Both the position numbers and the translations under genes were made by a program. This document shows, in pieces, positions 1 through 8,093 of a DNA stretch of 64,000 nucleotides (the stretch's first letter is position 1; each line of letters begins with the position of its first letter). The notes below the pieces were generated by a model. That model was not told the origin of the DNA, searched no databases, and saw nothing but the letters and a program-made list of their open reading frames with translations. The DNA comes from Paenibacillus luteus (GTDB lineage Bacteria; Bacillota; Bacilli; Paenibacillales; Paenibacillaceae). The stretch is taken from positions 272,932 through 336,931 of the forward strand of contig NZ_SKCD01000066.1 of NCBI RefSeq assembly GCF_006542765.1, given 5' to 3'.

Positions 1-1
1 G

Positions 2-1435
2 TTTGGTTTGAAATGGCCTTTCCCAGACAAATATCCGCTGACGGTTGCCTTTATATTGGAAGCAGGTTTTGCTTTTGGTTTGCTTGAGCAGGATGAGGGT
101 ACATTGAGATGGAATGAGGAAATGCTCAGCAGATGGCTAATGCTTGAAGAGCGCGATCGGGAGCGCCAGCTTATGGCTTGGGTACTCGCGTTATTTTTGC
201 CGGCTAGCGGCGGAAGTGCACATCTGGCAGCGGCGATGGCTGGGCTGCAAGCGGGAACATGGTACTCAAGGAAGAAAATACAGGCAGCGCTAGAGGTTAA
301 TATAGTATCTGAATATACAGAGTCCGAACAGCGATTGGATTGTTTTAATCGGCGCTGGTTTGAATTATGGCATAGCTTAGGCTGGTTGGAAATTGTTGAT
401 CGCGAAGGCAATGGTGACCGGGAGTGGTTTGTCAGATGGAAGGCGGAAGCACCGCTTCATGACCTTATTTCTACAAGTATGGTCAGATACGAACCTCCGT
501 TTGTCACGGTATCTCCTAATGGTGAATTAATGGTCGAACCGGAGTGTCCATTCTGGGTAAGGTGGGAGCTTGCGCTGCTTGCAGAATTAAAGTCAGATGA
601 GCAGGTGGCGGTATATCGGCTGGAAGCTGCATCGGTTGCCCAAGCAATAGAGCTAGGGAGAACTTCCTCGGACATCAAAGCGTTTCTTGTTTTCGTTTCG
701 GGCGGAGAGCCGCTCCCGACTGCCGCCGAGTATTTGCTGGATGTGTGGACGGCCCGGGCATGCCGTACGGCATTTGCGGAGGTTACGCTGCTCCGCTGCG
801 ACAATGAGGAGATGGCTGCGCTGGTGGAGCAAATCCCGTCCATGAAAGCTTATCTAATTCAGAAGCTGGGGAAAATGGATTACATTGTTGAGCGAACTCA
901 AATCGCTGAGATCCGGCAAGCCTTGAAGAAAGCAGGCTATGAGCCCCGCAAAGCTGTACAATTAGAGGTTGGAGCGATAAGCACCGCTTATCCTCAGTTT
1001 TCTCTAGCAGAGTGGGAAAATCAATTACGAGGCACCATTCATACAGAAGAATGGAGACGATCAACGCCAGCGTTCATCTATGAAGCTTTTCCCCTCCAGC
1101 ATTTCGAGCTTAATGGGCCTTGTCTGAAAGGGGAAGTGCCAGCACTCGCTGAAAGAGACAGAGTTCCGGCGATGTGGATCAAGCAATTTCGAGCGTATCA
1201 TCATTCGACAAGAAGAGAGCTTATTGAGCAAGCCCTGCAATGGCAAACGCCAGTACAGCTGCGAATCGAGCGGGAGCTGCGCTCCTTTGTCCCTGAGAAG
1301 CTGGAGCAGCAGGATGACGGGTGGGCCGTCATCGGGCTGCTGCGTGACCAGCCAGGGAGTTCTCTGATTCGTCTTACGCCGGATATGTGGGAGGAAATGC
1401 GTTTGGTTATTCCTGGGCAAGACGCTACAATATAA
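2..1435 (+). CDS. Helicase XPB/Ssl2 domain protein, 5'-truncated by window edge
   Basis: The reading frame is open to the window edge, so the first in-frame TTG (position 8) is probably internal and the N-terminus is missing. The visible ~477 residues contain a stretch starting near VSPNGELMVEP and running through YRLEAASVAQAIELG to LLRCDNEEM. This matches the helicase-conserved C-terminal domain family (Helicase_C_3, XPB/Ssl2-like). No Walker motifs are visible, so it is more likely a helicase-associated regulatory or DNA-binding protein than a working helicase. It lies upstream of ylbF with a 71-bp gap. The family match is recognised by pattern only; the biological role is unknown. Confidence 0.65.
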   Translation, partial: FGLKWPFPDKYPLTVAFILEAGFAFGLLEQDEGTLRWNEEMLSRWLMLEERDRERQLMAWVLALFLPASGGSAHLAAAMAGLQAGTWYSRKKIQAALEVNIVSEYTESEQRLDCFNRRWFELWHSLGWLEIVDREGNGDREWFVRWKAEAPLHDLISTSMVRYEPPFVTVSPNGELMVEPECPFWVRWELALLAELKSDEQVAVYRLEAASVAQAIELGRTSSDIKAFLVFVSGGEPLPTAAEYLLDVWTARACRTAFAEVTLLRCDNEEMAALVEQIPSMKAYLIQKLGKMDYIVERTQIAEIRQALKKAGYEPRKAVQLEVGAISTAYPQFSLAEWENQLRGTIHTEEWRRSTPAFIYEAFPLQHFELNGPCLKGEVPALAERDRVPAMWIKQFRAYHHSTRRELIEQALQWQTPVQLRIERELRSFVPEKLEQQDDGWAVIGLLRDQPGSSLIRLTPDMWEEMRLVIPGQDATI

Positions 1436-1506
1436 TCTCTATCAATTAACTAAGCGATTATGATATGATAGTGTAGTATTTATGTAAATTGAAATGAGGT
1501 GGATGA

Positions 1507-2001
1507 ATGCCAACTGCTGAAGGTTTAACGACTGTTCAGTTGGAGCAACCGCAAGGCGGCGTTTCTTCTCTCGATATGGCGTCTCTGCTGCTTTGTGCTT
1601 ATGAACTAGGGGATTGGATCAATCAATCGGCGGAAGTCGCCGAATATTTATATTGGAAGTCGGCTGTGAATGAGGACGAGGTAGTGAAGCAAACGGCTAA
1701 GCGGTTCGCGAAAGCGAAAGAGCTGTTTGTCGAGTGCGAGCGCTTCGGACGTTTTCATCCCGATTATAACGAAGCGAAAGACAAGGTGAAAAAAATCGAA
1801 CGCGAGCTAAGCGAAATTGAAAGCGTTAGGCGCTTTAAATTAGCCGAGCAGGTTGTCGATGAAATGCTTTATGATGTATCCCGCACTATAGCTGAATCCG
1901 TTTCTGATAATATTAAAGTGCCTGGAAATGAGAAGGCTGGGGGCGGCGGCAGCTGCGGAAGCGGCGGATCATGCAGCTGCGGAAGCGGTGGCTGCGGCTA
2001 G
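1507..2001 (+). CDS. ylbF: YlbF/RicF family regulator with Cys-rich tail
   Basis: A 164-residue protein of the YlbF/YmcA family. In B. subtilis YlbF (RicF) works with YmcA (RicA) and YaaT (RicT) in a complex that helps RNase Y-dependent mRNA maturation and affects competence, biofilm formation and sporulation; that complex carries iron-sulfur clusters. The helical core spans roughly residues 22-135 (start LDMASLLLCAYELGDWINQS). Residues 145-164 form a Gly/Ser/Cys tail with cysteines at 150, 156, 158 and 163, plausible cluster ligands. The ATG follows a good Shine-Dalgarno site (GAGGTGGATG). It is followed by a hairpin repeat array and then ylbG. Confidence 0.88.
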   Translation: MPTAEGLTTVQLEQPQGGVSSLDMASLLLCAYELGDWINQSAEVAEYLYWKSAVNEDEVVKQTAKRFAKAKELFVECERFGRFHPDYNEAKDKVKKIERELSEIESVRRFKLAEQVVDEMLYDVSRTIAESVSDNIKVPGNEKAGGGGSCGSGGSCSCGSGGCG

Positions 2002-2038
2002 GTGCTGTTCATGAAGCGCGGAAGCTATGCTTGCGAAG

Positions 2039-2209
2039 AGGTTTGCTACGCAAACCTTAGCGAGTGCTTACGAAGTAGGTTTGCTACGCAAACCTTAGCG
2101 GATGCTTACGAAGTAGGTTTGCTACGCAAACCTTAGCGGATGCTTACGAAGTAGGTTTGCTACGCAAACCTTAGCGGATGCTTACGAAGTAGGTTTGCTA
2201 CGCAAACCT
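2039..2209. repeat. Five-copy 38-bp tandem repeat with internal hairpins
   Basis: Five copies of AGGTTTGCTACGCAAACCT begin at 2039, 2077, 2115, 2153 and 2191, exactly 38 bp apart. Each is a perfect 8-bp inverted repeat around a TAC loop. The linker TTAGCGGATGCTTACGAAGT is identical in the last three intervals; the first interval differs at two bases (GAGTG for GGATG). The period is not a multiple of three, so it is not a coding repeat. The last hairpin ends two bases before the ylbG Shine-Dalgarno site. A diverged copy occurs at 56577-56608 on the minus strand. Confidence 0.97.
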
Positions 2210-2224
2210 TTAAGGAGGAATAGG

Positions 2225-2488
2225 ATGCTGCCGGAACGAACGGGTTATATAGTATGGGTTAGCGATTTGAAAGCGGCTAGATCGCTGGAGCGTTTCGGAA
2301 CGGTTCATTATATGTCGCGCAAGATGCATTACGTTGTGATGTACATGAACGCAGAGCGATCGGAAGAGGCTGTGCGGCAGATGGGGAAGCTTTCATATGT
2401 TCGCAAGATCGAACGGTCTTACCGTAACGAAATCAAGACGGAATACAGCAAGGATAGTGAAGACAAAACGAGGTTTTATAGCTTGTAG
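2225..2488 (+). CDS. ylbG: YlbG family protein (UPF0298/DUF2129)
   Basis: A small protein of 87 residues, recognised as YlbG from MLPERTGYIVWVSDLK, the central RFGTVHYMSRKMHYVVMYMN and its position after ylbF. Its function is not established. A longer frame exists from a TTG at 2195, but that start lies inside the fifth hairpin repeat. The ATG at 2225 has a strong AAGGAGG six bases upstream, so I use it. The hairpin array upstream could influence message stability or translation; that is inference. Confidence 0.85.
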   Translation: MLPERTGYIVWVSDLKAARSLERFGTVHYMSRKMHYVVMYMNAERSEEAVRQMGKLSYVRKIERSYRNEIKTEYSKDSEDKTRFYSL

Positions 2489-2592
2489 TTCTGACGTAAT
2501 GCTCTGTTTTGACAGCTAAGCGCGCGATGACTTCGTTCAAGCGGATGGTCAGTTGTTTTAATGGAAAATAATATAAACATGTTTGTAACGGG

Positions 2593-2632
2593 CGCTTCTC
2601 AGCGACAAAAAATGCTGAGAAGCGTCTTTTTT
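2593..2632 (+). terminator. Rho-independent terminator after ylbG
   Basis: CGCTTCTCAGC pairs perfectly with GCTGAGAAGCG across a 10-base loop and is followed by TCTTTTTT. It lies about 105 bp after the ylbG stop. Confidence 0.85.
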
Positions 2633-2765
2633 ATACATAATCATCCAATAACTTACAAATATGGTCTGACTTTAATTTATTGTTGTAATCTCGGACAATC
2701 GTGGTAAAATGGAATTAAATTCATAGTAAAAAAGACCCGGTTCCTTGGGAGGAGTTGGTTGCGCA

Positions 2766-3203
2766 ATGAAAGATAAAATGACGAGAAGATGGAGCACATA
2801 CGAGTCGTTTTATATCGATCTAGGTGATAAGAAAGTAGCGGACATCGTCATTACGAACCATGCGAAAGTACGCTGGCTCGACCGGATTGAAAGTGAAAAA
2901 ACCGGCTTCGAAGACATTGCCGAATTTTTGTGGGAATGCTTGAAGCAAGGGCGTATTGAGCCATATTACCGCAACGAGCAGGATGTATACTTAATCGATG
3001 ATGACCTCGTGTTTGTAGCTGAATTTGCGGACTCTTTAACAGAAACGGACATTACCGGAGTTCCTCTCCAGAAGATGATTATCGTAACCTTCCTCGGCCG
3101 CATGTCAGAGACGATTGAGCTAAGGGACCTAAAGTCCTATTATTCATGGCTTAGGCACTCCCGTCGCATGACCCTTGTTAAGAGCAGCAGAAAAAGAAAA
3201 TAA
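2766..3203 (+). CDS. Conserved hypothetical protein
   Basis: A 145-residue protein I do not recognise with certainty. It has no membrane segment or signal peptide. The opening VADIVITNHAKVRWLDRI resembles the start of small RelE-like/DUF4258 toxin-fold proteins (a His and Arg in a T-x-HA-x3-R pattern), but the rest does not confirm this. The C-terminus is very basic (HSRRMTLVKSSRKRK). A TTG at 2745 would add seven residues but lies before the GGGAGGAG Shine-Dalgarno, so the ATG at 2766 is chosen. The gene has its own terminator at 3232 and stands between ylbG and a LysR gene. Confidence 0.7.
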   Translation: MKDKMTRRWSTYESFYIDLGDKKVADIVITNHAKVRWLDRIESEKTGFEDIAEFLWECLKQGRIEPYYRNEQDVYLIDDDLVFVAEFADSLTETDITGVPLQKMIIVTFLGRMSETIELRDLKSYYSWLRHSRRMTLVKSSRKRK

Positions 3204-3231
3204 GAAATAATAACATAAAATAATGATACAG

Positions 3232-3264
3232 AGCGTGCATCTAAAAAAGATTGCATGCTTTTTG
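3232..3264 (+). terminator. Short terminator after hypothetical gene
   Basis: AGCGTGC pairs with GCATGCT (one wobble) across an A-rich 14-base loop and is followed by TTTTTG. The stem is short, so confidence is moderate. Confidence 0.6.
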
Positions 3265-3331
3265 CTTTGGTTATAAGACTCTGTACAAGCTTTGTAGTAT
3301 AATATTCAGCAGAAGAAAGGATGATTGGAAT

Positions 3332-4243
3332 ATGGCGCTTAATTTTCACCAATTACATATTTTTTGCACGGTTGCGGAACGAGGCAGTTTTTCGGCTGCT
3401 GCGCAATCTTTACATATGACTCAGCCTGCCGTGACTATGCAAGTACAGTCACTGGAAGATTATTTCGGAACAAAGCTGCTGCAGCGCTCTACAAAACGGA
3501 TTGAATTGACGGAAGCAGGCAGGGCGCTTATGCCCTATGCTCAGCGAAGCATTGATTTAATTCGGGATACGGACCAGGCGATGTCTGCATTTACGAAGCA
3601 GCTCAAGGGAAGGCTTCAACTAGGCTCAAGCTTAACGATAGGCGAATATATATTGCCGCGTCTGCTGGGCCCGTTCGGACAGGAATATCCGCATATTTCA
3701 ATTAGCATGAAGGTGATGAATACGTCGCAAATCATGGAAGATATACTTAATCATCAGCTTAATTTTGGATTGATTGAAGCTCCAGTTAATCACCCTGATA
3801 TGCATATGGAGGCCGTTATGAGTGACGAGCTTCGGCTAATCGTGTCCAAATCACATCCGCTTGCTGACTGCGCATCCGTTACATTGGAAGAGGTTATGGA
3901 ATATCCCTTCGTGCTGCGTGAACAAGGCTCGGGAACTCGGCTTGTGATGGAAGAGCAGTTGCGGAAAAAAAATATTGATCCTGCAACGATGAAAATTGTG
4001 ATGGAGCTGGGCAGCACAGGAGCAGTTAAGTCAGCAGTTGAAGCTGGTTTAGGCATTTCCTTTATTTCCTCGTCCTCTGTTAAGCATGAGGTGGCCCTTG
4101 ATTTAATTCGAATGATCAAAGTGTCGGATTCCAAATTTCAACGGCAATTTTATTCGATCTATCTAAAATCAGCCATTTTGCCCATATCAGCCGTTACTTT
4201 TTTATCTTTTCTGAGAGAGAGGGATCTGCAGCAATGGCTTTAA
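3332..4243 (+). CDS. LysR family transcriptional regulator (CysL-like)
   Basis: A 303-residue LysR-type regulator: winged helix-turn-helix at about residues 4-62 (FCTVAERGSFSAAAQSLHMT), then the periplasmic-binding-protein-like effector domain. Overall it resembles the CysL/YwfK subgroup, but the effector cannot be read from sequence. The ATG at 3332 has AGAAAGGA upstream; an in-frame ATG at 3251 would run through the promoter region and is rejected. A perfect TATAAT at 3298-3303 is a likely -10 box, with a weak -35. The stop overlaps the start of the next gene by ten bases, so the LysR, PHP and B12-sensor genes probably form one operon. Confidence 0.88.
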   Translation: MALNFHQLHIFCTVAERGSFSAAAQSLHMTQPAVTMQVQSLEDYFGTKLLQRSTKRIELTEAGRALMPYAQRSIDLIRDTDQAMSAFTKQLKGRLQLGSSLTIGEYILPRLLGPFGQEYPHISISMKVMNTSQIMEDILNHQLNFGLIEAPVNHPDMHMEAVMSDELRLIVSKSHPLADCASVTLEEVMEYPFVLREQGSGTRLVMEEQLRKKNIDPATMKIVMELGSTGAVKSAVEAGLGISFISSSSVKHEVALDLIRMIKVSDSKFQRQFYSIYLKSAILPISAVTFLSFLRERDLQQWL

Positions 4244-5121
4244 TACAGGGACTTGCTGACTTACATACGCACACTACGGCTTCGGATGGTATGCAATCCC
4301 CTGCTGAAAACGTCCGGTTGGCAAAAGCGGCTGAACTTGCGGCTCTAGCCATTACGGATCATGATACGGTTGCTGGCGTGGCAGAAGCCATCCGTGAAGG
4401 GGATCGACTCGGCGTAACGATCGTGCCTGGAGTGGAAGTGAGCACGGTGGCAGACGGGACGGATATTCATATTCTCGGTTATTATACCAACAATGACGAT
4501 GATAAATGGCTGGCGCGTTTAGCTAGTCTTCGCGGGATAAGGGACAGACGCAACGAAATGATTGTTGAGAAGCTAAACGAACTGGGGCTGTCCATAACGA
4601 TGGATGAGGTTTTAGCTGCCGCCCATCATGAGAGTGCTAAGCAGACGCAACAGTCCTCTGCGAACAGTATCGGAAGACCGCATATTGCTGCGGTTTTACT
4701 GCGGAAGGGTTTTGTCGCCAGCATGAAGGAGGCTTTTGACCGTTATCTGGCTTCAGGTGCTTCAGCGTACGTCAATCCGCCAAGAATCACTCCCTTTGAA
4801 GCTGTGGATTGGATTAGAGAAGCGGGCGGGACAAGCGTAATCGCCCATCCCGGGTTGTATGCCAATGATAAAGTAGTGCAAGAGATTATAAACTACGGTG
4901 TACAAGGAATTGAAGTGTTTCATTCTGATCATGGCCCGGAAGAAGAAATCCGTTATGCACAGTTTGCAGAGAGTAAAAACTTAATTGTCACGGGCGGTTC
5001 GGATTTTCATGGCTCGCGTCAAGGTATTGTATTTCATGGTGCCATTGGCAGCCGGACAGTCGATATAGAAGTGTTAAAACAGCTGGAGCCTTCATGGAGG
5101 AGAGAGCGGTATGACGCCTAG
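4234..5121 (+). CDS. PHP-domain phosphoesterase (RNase AM/YciV type)
   Basis: A 295-residue PHP-domain metal-dependent phosphoesterase. Metal ligands are visible in DLHTHTTASDG (residues 8-18), ALAITDHDTVAG, a Glu in GVEVST, VIAHPG and GGSDFHG near the C-terminus. Relatives such as E. coli YciV/RNase AM act on 3',5'-bisphosphonucleotides and short RNA 5' ends; the substrate here is inferred from the family. The ATG overlaps the end of the LysR gene and the stop overlaps the start of the CarH-like gene, which implies co-translation. Confidence 0.87.
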   Translation: MALIQGLADLHTHTTASDGMQSPAENVRLAKAAELAALAITDHDTVAGVAEAIREGDRLGVTIVPGVEVSTVADGTDIHILGYYTNNDDDKWLARLASLRGIRDRRNEMIVEKLNELGLSITMDEVLAAAHHESAKQTQQSSANSIGRPHIAAVLLRKGFVASMKEAFDRYLASGASAYVNPPRITPFEAVDWIREAGGTSVIAHPGLYANDKVVQEIINYGVQGIEVFHSDHGPEEEIRYAQFAESKNLIVTGGSDFHGSRQGIVFHGAIGSRTVDIEVLKQLEPSWRRERYDA

Positions 5122-6076
5122 GCTGTATACGATTAAAGAAGTTTCATTGCGGTCAGGCGTATCTACGCAGCTTATCCGTAAGTGGGAAGAGCGTTATGAG
5201 GCTGTGATGCCGCAAAGGATGCAGAATGGGTATCGTGGCTACACGAAGCAGGATATGGAAACGCTGGTTTGGCTAAAAGGGCAGGTGGACGAAGGCGTTC
5301 CAATTGGAATGGCTGTGCTGGAATGGAAAAATGAACAGGAGGCTGCTGCAAAGGAGCTGGAACGGGAAGAAATAGAGTTGGCATCCGAAGACGCTATTGT
5401 GAAGCTGCAACAATTTTATATGCCTACGGCTATGGACTGGAACCAACCGATCGAGCAACTGCTGCAATTTTTTATTCAGCTCGATCTTAGCAACGCACAG
5501 CGTTTTTATGAGCAGCTGCTTGCTATTCATAACCTTGAGCATTTGCTGTTAAATATTTTAGAGCCAACACTGGTCGAGCTTGGAGAACGCTGGGAGCGAG
5601 GCGAGATCTCGGAATACCAGGAGCATTTTGGAAGTCATTTTATTCGGGACAAGATGCTTGCCATCCGCAGCTTATTTCGTCCTAACGATGAAAGTCCCTT
5701 GCTCGTAACGGCATGCGGACCGGGCGAACGTCATGAGCTCGGGATTCTTTTTTTTGGATTTTTCGCTCAGCAGGAGGGCTTTCGGGTCATTTACCTCGGA
5801 AGCTCTCCCGCAGAGAAAGGGATTTTTGATTGCTTAGCGGATGTGCAGCCGACTGCGTTTACCTTCAGCTTCTCTATTGAGGAGAGGCTTGAGTCCGCAG
5901 TTCCTTTTTTACTAGAGCTGGATCGTCGAATTACGGAAAATCATTTTCGGACGAAGGTTTTTATTGGCGGAAGAGCCATTCATGAGGATGCTCTGCTTCA
6001 AGGGACAGAGCAGGTGTATCTCATTGCCGGTGACGGAAAAAGCTGTATTGAGAAAATGAAAGTAATTCTGCATTAG
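5111..6076 (+). CDS. MerR-type regulator with B12-binding photoreceptor domain (CarH/LitR-like)
   Basis: A 321-residue protein with an N-terminal MerR helix-turn-helix (about 5-75, YTIKEVSLRSGVSTQLIRKWE), a four-helix B12-cap domain (about 105-190) and a Rossmann B12-binding domain (195-320). The two hallmarks of light-sensing adenosylcobalamin regulators are present: W161-x9-E171-H172 in the cap and E206-R-H208-x2-G211, which supplies the lower cobalt ligand. In CarH/LitR, the dark AdoCbl-bound tetramer represses and light releases it; that is family knowledge. The target genes are not evident here. It overlaps the PHP gene by 11 bases and ends at a bidirectional terminator. Confidence 0.88.
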   Translation: MTPRLYTIKEVSLRSGVSTQLIRKWEERYEAVMPQRMQNGYRGYTKQDMETLVWLKGQVDEGVPIGMAVLEWKNEQEAAAKELEREEIELASEDAIVKLQQFYMPTAMDWNQPIEQLLQFFIQLDLSNAQRFYEQLLAIHNLEHLLLNILEPTLVELGERWERGEISEYQEHFGSHFIRDKMLAIRSLFRPNDESPLLVTACGPGERHELGILFFGFFAQQEGFRVIYLGSSPAEKGIFDCLADVQPTAFTFSFSIEERLESAVPFLLELDRRITENHFRTKVFIGGRAIHEDALLQGTEQVYLIAGDGKSCIEKMKVILH

Positions 6077-6088
6077 ACCAATCCAATG

Positions 6089-6131
6089 AAAAAAGGCAGA
6101 ACAGGGGAGTTGCTCCTGCTCTGCCTTTTTT
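6089..6131. terminator. Bidirectional terminator between convergent genes
   Basis: AAAAAAGGCAGAACAGG pairs with CCTGCTCTGCCTTTTTT around GGAGTTGCT with small mismatches. It has A and T tracts on either side, so it can stop transcription from both the regulator gene and rqcH. Confidence 0.88.
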
Positions 6132-6145
6132 GCGTATGGATGTTT

Positions 6146-7915
6146 TTATTTCGTCTCGCATGAAAGTGATTTGATTCGCTGCTCGTCAGGCGTAATGAAT
6201 AACGTTTTTTGGTTATCGTAGATGACAAAGCCAGGCTTTGCGCCGCTTGGCTTGCGAACATGGCGAATATAGGTGTAATCAACAGGAATCGAGCTGGAGT
6301 CACGAGCTTGGCTATAATGCGCAGACAGCATGGCTGCCTCTTCCAACGTTGCGTTGCCATACTCACCGCCCCTGATGACAACATGGGAGCCTGGAATATC
6401 TTTGGTGTGAAGCCAGGTATCCGAGGAGGAAGCCAGCCGGTTCGTTAAATATTCATTTTGCGTATTGTTTTTGCCGACATACATGGCTACGCCTTCTGAG
6501 GAGGTATAGCACAGCAGCGTTGGCTTGAGCGTTTTTTTCTTTTTTTGGCCCCGTTTTCCGCGCTCTTTCATATACCCTTGTTCGACGAGCTCGTCGCGTA
6601 TTTCGCCAATATCCCCAAGCGAAGCGTTATCAACTTGCTGCAGAAGCGATTCAAAATAGAGGATCTCGGTACGGGCGATGTCCATTTGCTCAGCCACAAT
6701 AGACAAGCTGTTCTTATGCTTCGTGTATCGACGGAAATAGCGCTGTGCGTTATCCGACGGTGTAAGCTGAGGGTCCAGATCGATTTTGACGACGGCTTGT
6801 TCTTCATCATAGAAATTAACGAGCTCAATGGAGGTGTCGCCCCGTTTGATTTGATGCATGTAGGCGGTCAGCAGCTCCCCAAGCACACGGTATTTCTCGG
6901 CGTCCCTAGCCTCCACGAGCGTATCTTCCAGCTTTTTGATTTTTGTAATGTTTTTTGCTTTTTCATTTTGGACGAACCGGATGAGATCCGCCGCACGCTG
7001 CTTCACCGTATCCCGTTCGGCTTTATTGCCATAGAAGGCTTCGAGACAAGCGCTAATATCCGGGAAAATCACAGCTTCTCCTTCGATATGCGTTAGCTCC
7101 GTGCTGGAAAAAAAAGATTTTCCAGTTTCGGTGTTGGTTTTTATGGTTGGCGTGTAGCGGTTATTTCTGACCTGCTCGCTGAATTGCGAGAAGGCACTCC
7201 ATAATGCCTCAAGGGTTGGCTGTGCAGCTTCTTCTGTGGCTTTCACTGAATCTGCGCCGCCTTGTGCACGGTAAACGAGCTCTCTGGCAAGCAGTGGGCT
7301 GAATCCGCTGAACCGGTCAACAAGCCGCTTATGTAGTGGGGCTGTCTCATCAGTGTCGTTAAGTGCCTCATTGAGTTGCTGCTCGCTCGTTATGGCAAGT
7401 GGATCAAGCTTGCCTTGCTCAGGCGGCGATGTGTAGCTGCTGCCGGGCATAACGATCCGGTGACTGCTGATTGCAGGCGTGACATGGTGTATGCCGTCAT
7501 GAATCATTCCCGTAGAGGGGTCCATCAAAATAATATTGCTATGCCGTCCCATAATCTCGACAATGATTGTTTTATTGGACAAATCGCCTAGCTCGTCCCG
7601 GTGCTTGACTTCAATGTGAATGATCCGCTCATTTCCCACTTGGCGGATGGATTCGATCTGTCCGCCTTCGCAGTGCTTCCTAAGAAGCATGCAGAACATA
7701 GGCGCTTCCATCGGATTGACGTAGGTGCCTGTCGTCCAGTGGACGCGGGGGTAGGTTGGGTTGGCAGACAAGAGCAGCTTGCCATGCGCGCCTCCTCCGC
7801 GAATGGAGAAAACAAGCTCGTGATCGGTCGGTTGGTGAATTTTATGTATACGCGCGCCAACGCAGCGCTGCAGGTCATGCGTGATCGCATGGGTGACGAT
7901 GCCGTCTAATGCCAT
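6146..7915 (-). CDS. rqcH: Ribosome quality control protein RqcH (NFACT family)
   Basis: A 589-residue NFACT protein, like B. subtilis RqcH/YloA, which binds stalled 50S subunits and recruits alanyl-tRNA to add C-terminal Ala tails. NFACT-N is at about 1-200 (MALDGIVTHAITHDL; PPMFCMLLRKH-type stretch), a coiled coil at about 290-430, and NFACT-R at about 450-570 (WLHTKDIPGSHVVIRGG). At the position where B. subtilis RqcH has the functional Asp-Arg pair this protein reads NERI, with Glu for Asp. The longer frame to 7972 lacks family similarity; the ATG at 7915 gives the canonical N-terminus. It diverges from the yloB homologue, unlike the co-directional B. subtilis order. Confidence 0.92.
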   Translation of the reverse strand: MALDGIVTHAITHDLQRCVGARIHKIHQPTDHELVFSIRGGGAHGKLLLSANPTYPRVHWTTGTYVNPMEAPMFCMLLRKHCEGGQIESIRQVGNERIIHIEVKHRDELGDLSNKTIIVEIMGRHSNIILMDPSTGMIHDGIHHVTPAISSHRIVMPGSSYTSPPEQGKLDPLAITSEQQLNEALNDTDETAPLHKRLVDRFSGFSPLLARELVYRAQGGADSVKATEEAAQPTLEALWSAFSQFSEQVRNNRYTPTIKTNTETGKSFFSSTELTHIEGEAVIFPDISACLEAFYGNKAERDTVKQRAADLIRFVQNEKAKNITKIKKLEDTLVEARDAEKYRVLGELLTAYMHQIKRGDTSIELVNFYDEEQAVVKIDLDPQLTPSDNAQRYFRRYTKHKNSLSIVAEQMDIARTEILYFESLLQQVDNASLGDIGEIRDELVEQGYMKERGKRGQKKKKTLKPTLLCYTSSEGVAMYVGKNNTQNEYLTNRLASSSDTWLHTKDIPGSHVVIRGGEYGNATLEEAAMLSAHYSQARDSSSIPVDYTYIRHVRKPSGAKPGFVIYDNQKTLFITPDEQRIKSLSCETK

Positions 7916-8093
7916 GGTGTGGTTCCTCGCTTCCTTGGTCAGTCTATCTCTATCATGCCATAGTTGAGACAAAAACTTAAGTCCCTGGTGGGATATTTTA
8001 TGGGCTGTCCGAATACATTTACCCTATATAGGCTGTCCGAAGGGCCGGCGTCGTTACTGCATGGCTCGGCATATTATGGGAGGGAGTTATACC

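Noticed and set aside
2021..2209. CRISPR array between ylbF and ylbG
   Set aside because: The repeats are contiguous 38-bp units with no variable spacers, and no cas gene is near.
8003..8041. Direct repeat GGCTGTCCGAA (8003-8013 and 8031-8041) between rqcH and yloB
   Set aside because: Two short copies only, with no symmetry or promoter relation that I can see.
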